Shown here piece by piece: positions 61,989-64,000 of a stretch of 64,000 nt of DNA; the stretch's first letter is position 1; every line of letters begins with the position of its first letter. Source of the stretch: Deltaproteobacteria bacterium (GTDB lineage Bacteria > Desulfobacterota > Syntrophia > Syntrophales > UBA2210); NCBI GenBank assembly GCA_016933965.1, contig JAFGTS010000042.1, forward strand, positions 1-64,000. The letters are read 5' to 3'. A program made the position numbers and the translations under genes. Below the pieces are notes generated by a model. It saw nothing but the letters and a program-made list of their open reading frames with translations. It was not told where the DNA came from and made no database searches.

Positions 61989-63071
61989 TTACACCTCGGT
62001 GAAATCGGCGGGAGCCGCTTTCAAAAAAGCCCTGAATTTCTGTTTGTCGTTCGCTTTCATGTAGGCTTCGTCGGAACCGATGGTGCCCCGGTTGAGCAGT
62101 TCCATTATCGAGTCATCGAGAAGCAGCATGCCGTATTTTTTCCCCGTCTGGATCATGGAGGGTATCTGGAAGGTCTTTGATTCACGAATGAGGTTCCGCA
62201 CCGCCGGAGTGGCGATCATGATTTCGAGGGCTGCAACCCGGCCGGGCTTGTCAACCCGCTTGAAGAGGGTCTGGGATATGACCGCCCTGATTCCGTCGGC
62301 CAGGGTGGAACGTATCTGCATCTGTTCTTCGTGAGGGAACACCTCGATGATGCGGTCAACCGTTTTCGCGGCGCTGGTGGTGTGCACCGTTCCGAAAACA
62401 AGGTGCCCCGTGGCCGCCGCCTCGACGGCGAGAGAGATGGTTTCAAGGTCACGCAACTCACCGACCAGGATAATGTCGGGGTCTTCACGAAGGGCGCCGC
62501 GAAGGGCGGCGGAAAAGGATTTCGTATGGATCCCCACTTCACGATGGTTGACCAGACAGCTCTGACTTTCATGGACGAATTCGATAGGGTCCTCGATCGT
62601 GATGATATGATCCTTCCTGGTCCGGTTCGCTTCGTCGATGATCGCCGCCAGGGTTGTCGATTTTCCGCTGCCCGTCGGCCCCGTAACGAGGACGAGCCCC
62701 CGGGGAAGCGATGCGAGCTTGGTAATGACCGGCGGAAGTCCCAACTGCTGTCCCGTCAGAATCTTGCTGGGTATCTCTCTGAACACGGCCCCAAGCCCGT
62801 TCTTCTGCTGAAAGAAATTCGCCCTGTACCGGGCGAGACCGGGTACCTCGTAAGCAAAATCAATATCACCCGTTTCTTCGAACTGTTTGATCTTATGCTC
62901 CGGGGTGATCTCGTAGAGCATCGCCCTGAGATCGTCATTGGTCAGTTCATCGTATCTGACCCGTTCCAGGTCCCCCCTGAGCCTGATGACCGGCTGCTGT
63001 CCGGCGACGAGGTGAAGGTCCGATGCTCCCTGCTCATTCATCAGTTTGAAAAATGCATCTATTTTTGCCAT
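61989..63071 (-). CDS. pilT: Type IV pilus twitching motility ATPase PilT
   Basis: This 360-residue retraction motor depolymerises pilin. Walker A GPTGSGKST is at 131-139, the Asp box reads ITIEDPIE, Walker B DIILVGELRD and His box GHLVFGTVHT, with the family N-terminal PAS-like domain. GAGGAG lies 8 nt before the ATG at 63071; the frame also allows a TTG at 63077. A possible promoter (TTGACA near 63196-63201 with CACAAT 17 nt away) lies upstream. It leads the pilT, pilU-like, receiver-like operon. Confidence 0.95.
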   Translation of the reverse strand: MAKIDAFFKLMNEQGASDLHLVAGQQPVIRLRGDLERVRYDELTNDDLRAMLYEITPEHKIKQFEETGDIDFAYEVPGLARYRANFFQQKNGLGAVFREIPSKILTGQQLGLPPVITKLASLPRGLVLVTGPTGSGKSTTLAAIIDEANRTRKDHIITIEDPIEFVHESQSCLVNHREVGIHTKSFSAALRGALREDPDIILVGELRDLETISLAVEAAATGHLVFGTVHTTSAAKTVDRIIEVFPHEEQMQIRSTLADGIRAVISQTLFKRVDKPGRVAALEIMIATPAVRNLIRESKTFQIPSMIQTGKKYGMLLLDDSIMELLNRGTIGSDEAYMKANDKQKFRAFLKAAPADFTEV

Positions 63072-63295
63072 AATCAAACTCCTCTTAATATCATATCGTT
63101 GTTATAGGCTATGTATCCTGATACGCGGATAAGACCAGTCCCCTATGCCTTTGCCGAAATGTGAAAATTAGGTGGATTGTGATGGATGTAACGGCAATTG
63201 TCAAGTAAGAAGAGGACAGGAATCAGAGGCCCTATGACCGGGGGACGGCGCGGGAGATATAGATCAAGCGCAGAAATCGAAAAGGAGGGATGATG

Positions 63296-64000
63296 ATGCA
63301 GGCCGGGTTCAGTGATAACGATCTTCGGAGGATCGAAAAACAGGGACGATCGGTTGAGCGTATCCGAGAGCAACTTGCCCTGTTTCAAAAAGGTCCGCGG
63401 TTCATTGTCCTCGACCGATCGTGCAGTGCCGGTGACGGGGTCGTGGTCCTGGAAAATGCCGAAATGAAGCTCCTGAAGGACCGGTATGAGGATGCGGTGT
63501 GTTCGGAGCATTTTTATGTGTTCGTTCCCGCCTCGGGTGCCGCGAGCCGCATGTTTCGCCGGTGGCATCAGTTCATGCAGAAAAAGGATTTTGATGGGTC
63601 GGAAGAAGGAGATCTTTTTGCCCGGGAACTGCCCGGGTTCGCCTTTTATGATGATCTGGAGCGGGTGATCGAACGCGAAGGAGAAAGCCTTGACGAACTG
63701 CTGCAGGAGAAACGATATTCCCGTATCCTTAGGTATGTTCTGACTTCCGAGGGACTGAACTATGCCGATCTTCCCAAGGCGCTTCTGAAATTTCACCGGT
63801 ACGGCGGGGTGAGCAGGACCCCGCTGGAGGAGCATCTGAGCGAATCGGCCAGGTATGTTCGGGACGGATCGGAGACCTGCCGGATCCACTTTACCCTTTC
63901 GCCGGAGCATCGATATGATGCGGCTGCGTACCTGGCGTCAGCGGTACCCGAATATAAGGCTCGGTTCGGCGTGCAATACGAAGTAAGCCTGTCTGAGCAG
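63296..64000 (+). CDS. DUF4301 family protein, cut by the window edge
   Basis: The first 235 codons are visible and open to the last base. The N-terminus reads MQAGFSDNDLRRIEKQGRSVERI and the segment FYVFVPASGAASRMFRRWHQFM is characteristic of DUF4301, a family of unknown function with a sugar-phosphate nucleotidyltransferase-like look. Three ATG codons stand in a row; AAAGGAGG at 63281-63288 lies 7 nt before the third (63296), which I take as the start. It is divergent from pilT. Confidence 0.85.
   Translation, partial: MQAGFSDNDLRRIEKQGRSVERIREQLALFQKGPRFIVLDRSCSAGDGVVVLENAEMKLLKDRYEDAVCSEHFYVFVPASGAASRMFRRWHQFMQKKDFDGSEEGDLFARELPGFAFYDDLERVIEREGESLDELLQEKRYSRILRYVLTSEGLNYADLPKALLKFHRYGGVSRTPLEEHLSESARYVRDGSETCRIHFTLSPEHRYDAAAYLASAVPEYKARFGVQYEVSLSEQ

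Overview
The window reads as chromosome of a strictly anaerobic bacterium of the Desulfobacterota, in the neighbourhood of Syntrophales or Syntrophia. This placement is inference from gene content, not from a marker phylogeny. The pointers are a selenocysteine formate dehydrogenase beside a FocA formate channel, MetF, a K+-type membrane pyrophosphatase, a Cam-type gamma carbonic anhydrase, several sigma-54 activators, PilT paralogues and a CdaZ-type diadenylate cyclase. No prophage, transposase, CRISPR array or rRNA operon is seen. The genes are mostly compact and housekeeping. The islands of interest are AT-rich or repeat-bearing gaps.

Layout. 0.3-2.4 kb: cold-shock-type RNA-binding genes (RRM protein with a small basic partner; CspA-like protein) that diverge from facing sigma-70-type promoters, each with an intrinsic terminator in its leader, then a small conserved gene and tRNA-Arg. 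2.5-9 kb: metF, a four-LysM amidase, a crotonase and larC-larE-larB for the nickel pincer cofactor, with no larA. 9-13 kb: HrpA helicase. 13-20 kb: a Rho_N protein, a CBS-ACT protein, and a two-component cluster made of a Cache/HAMP histidine kinase, an NtrC-like activator, a lone receiver behind a -24/-12 promoter, and a receiver-kinase hybrid. 20-24.4 kb: formate module, fdhA (Sec at codon 354 with a bacterial SECIS), an 80-residue protein, focA and a membrane protein.

25-38 kb: rpsF-rpsR-DUF2232-rplI-dnaB, then rpoH and cdaZ divergent from each other, clpB behind a structured terminator-bearing leader, htpX, then DUF1844-ispE-tRNA-Gln-prs-rplY-pth. 38.7-42 kb: hppA and ychF. 42-46.7 kb: long non-coding stretches, an APH-family kinase, a small charged protein under a predicted sigma-54 promoter, and a GAF-GAF-AAA+ sigma-54 activator with GAFTDA in place of GAFTGA. 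46.9-56 kb: a divergent EF-G paralogue with a GerMN-domain protein, a secreted trypsin-like protease, Hsp20, a TPR lipoprotein, an HD hydrolase, an MBL-fold hydrolase and a LysM protein. 56-64 kb: a PP-loop thiolation-type enzyme flanked by inverted heptamer repeats, PlsC, coaE, gamma carbonic anhydrase, pilU-like and pilT genes with a degenerate receiver, and the start of a DUF4301 gene cut by the window edge.

Themes. Formate handling, one-carbon reduction, CO2 hydration and pyrophosphate recovery fit a fermentative or syntrophic energy economy. Stress genes (csp, rrm, rpoH, clpB, htpX, hsp20) recur, and several have leaders with an intrinsic terminator too close to the start codon to leave clear room for another promoter. 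Three families of short intergenic repeats are spread through the gaps. Start codons were moved from the longest open frame wherever a Shine-Dalgarno sequence or family N-terminus favoured another site; each case is stated in the entry.
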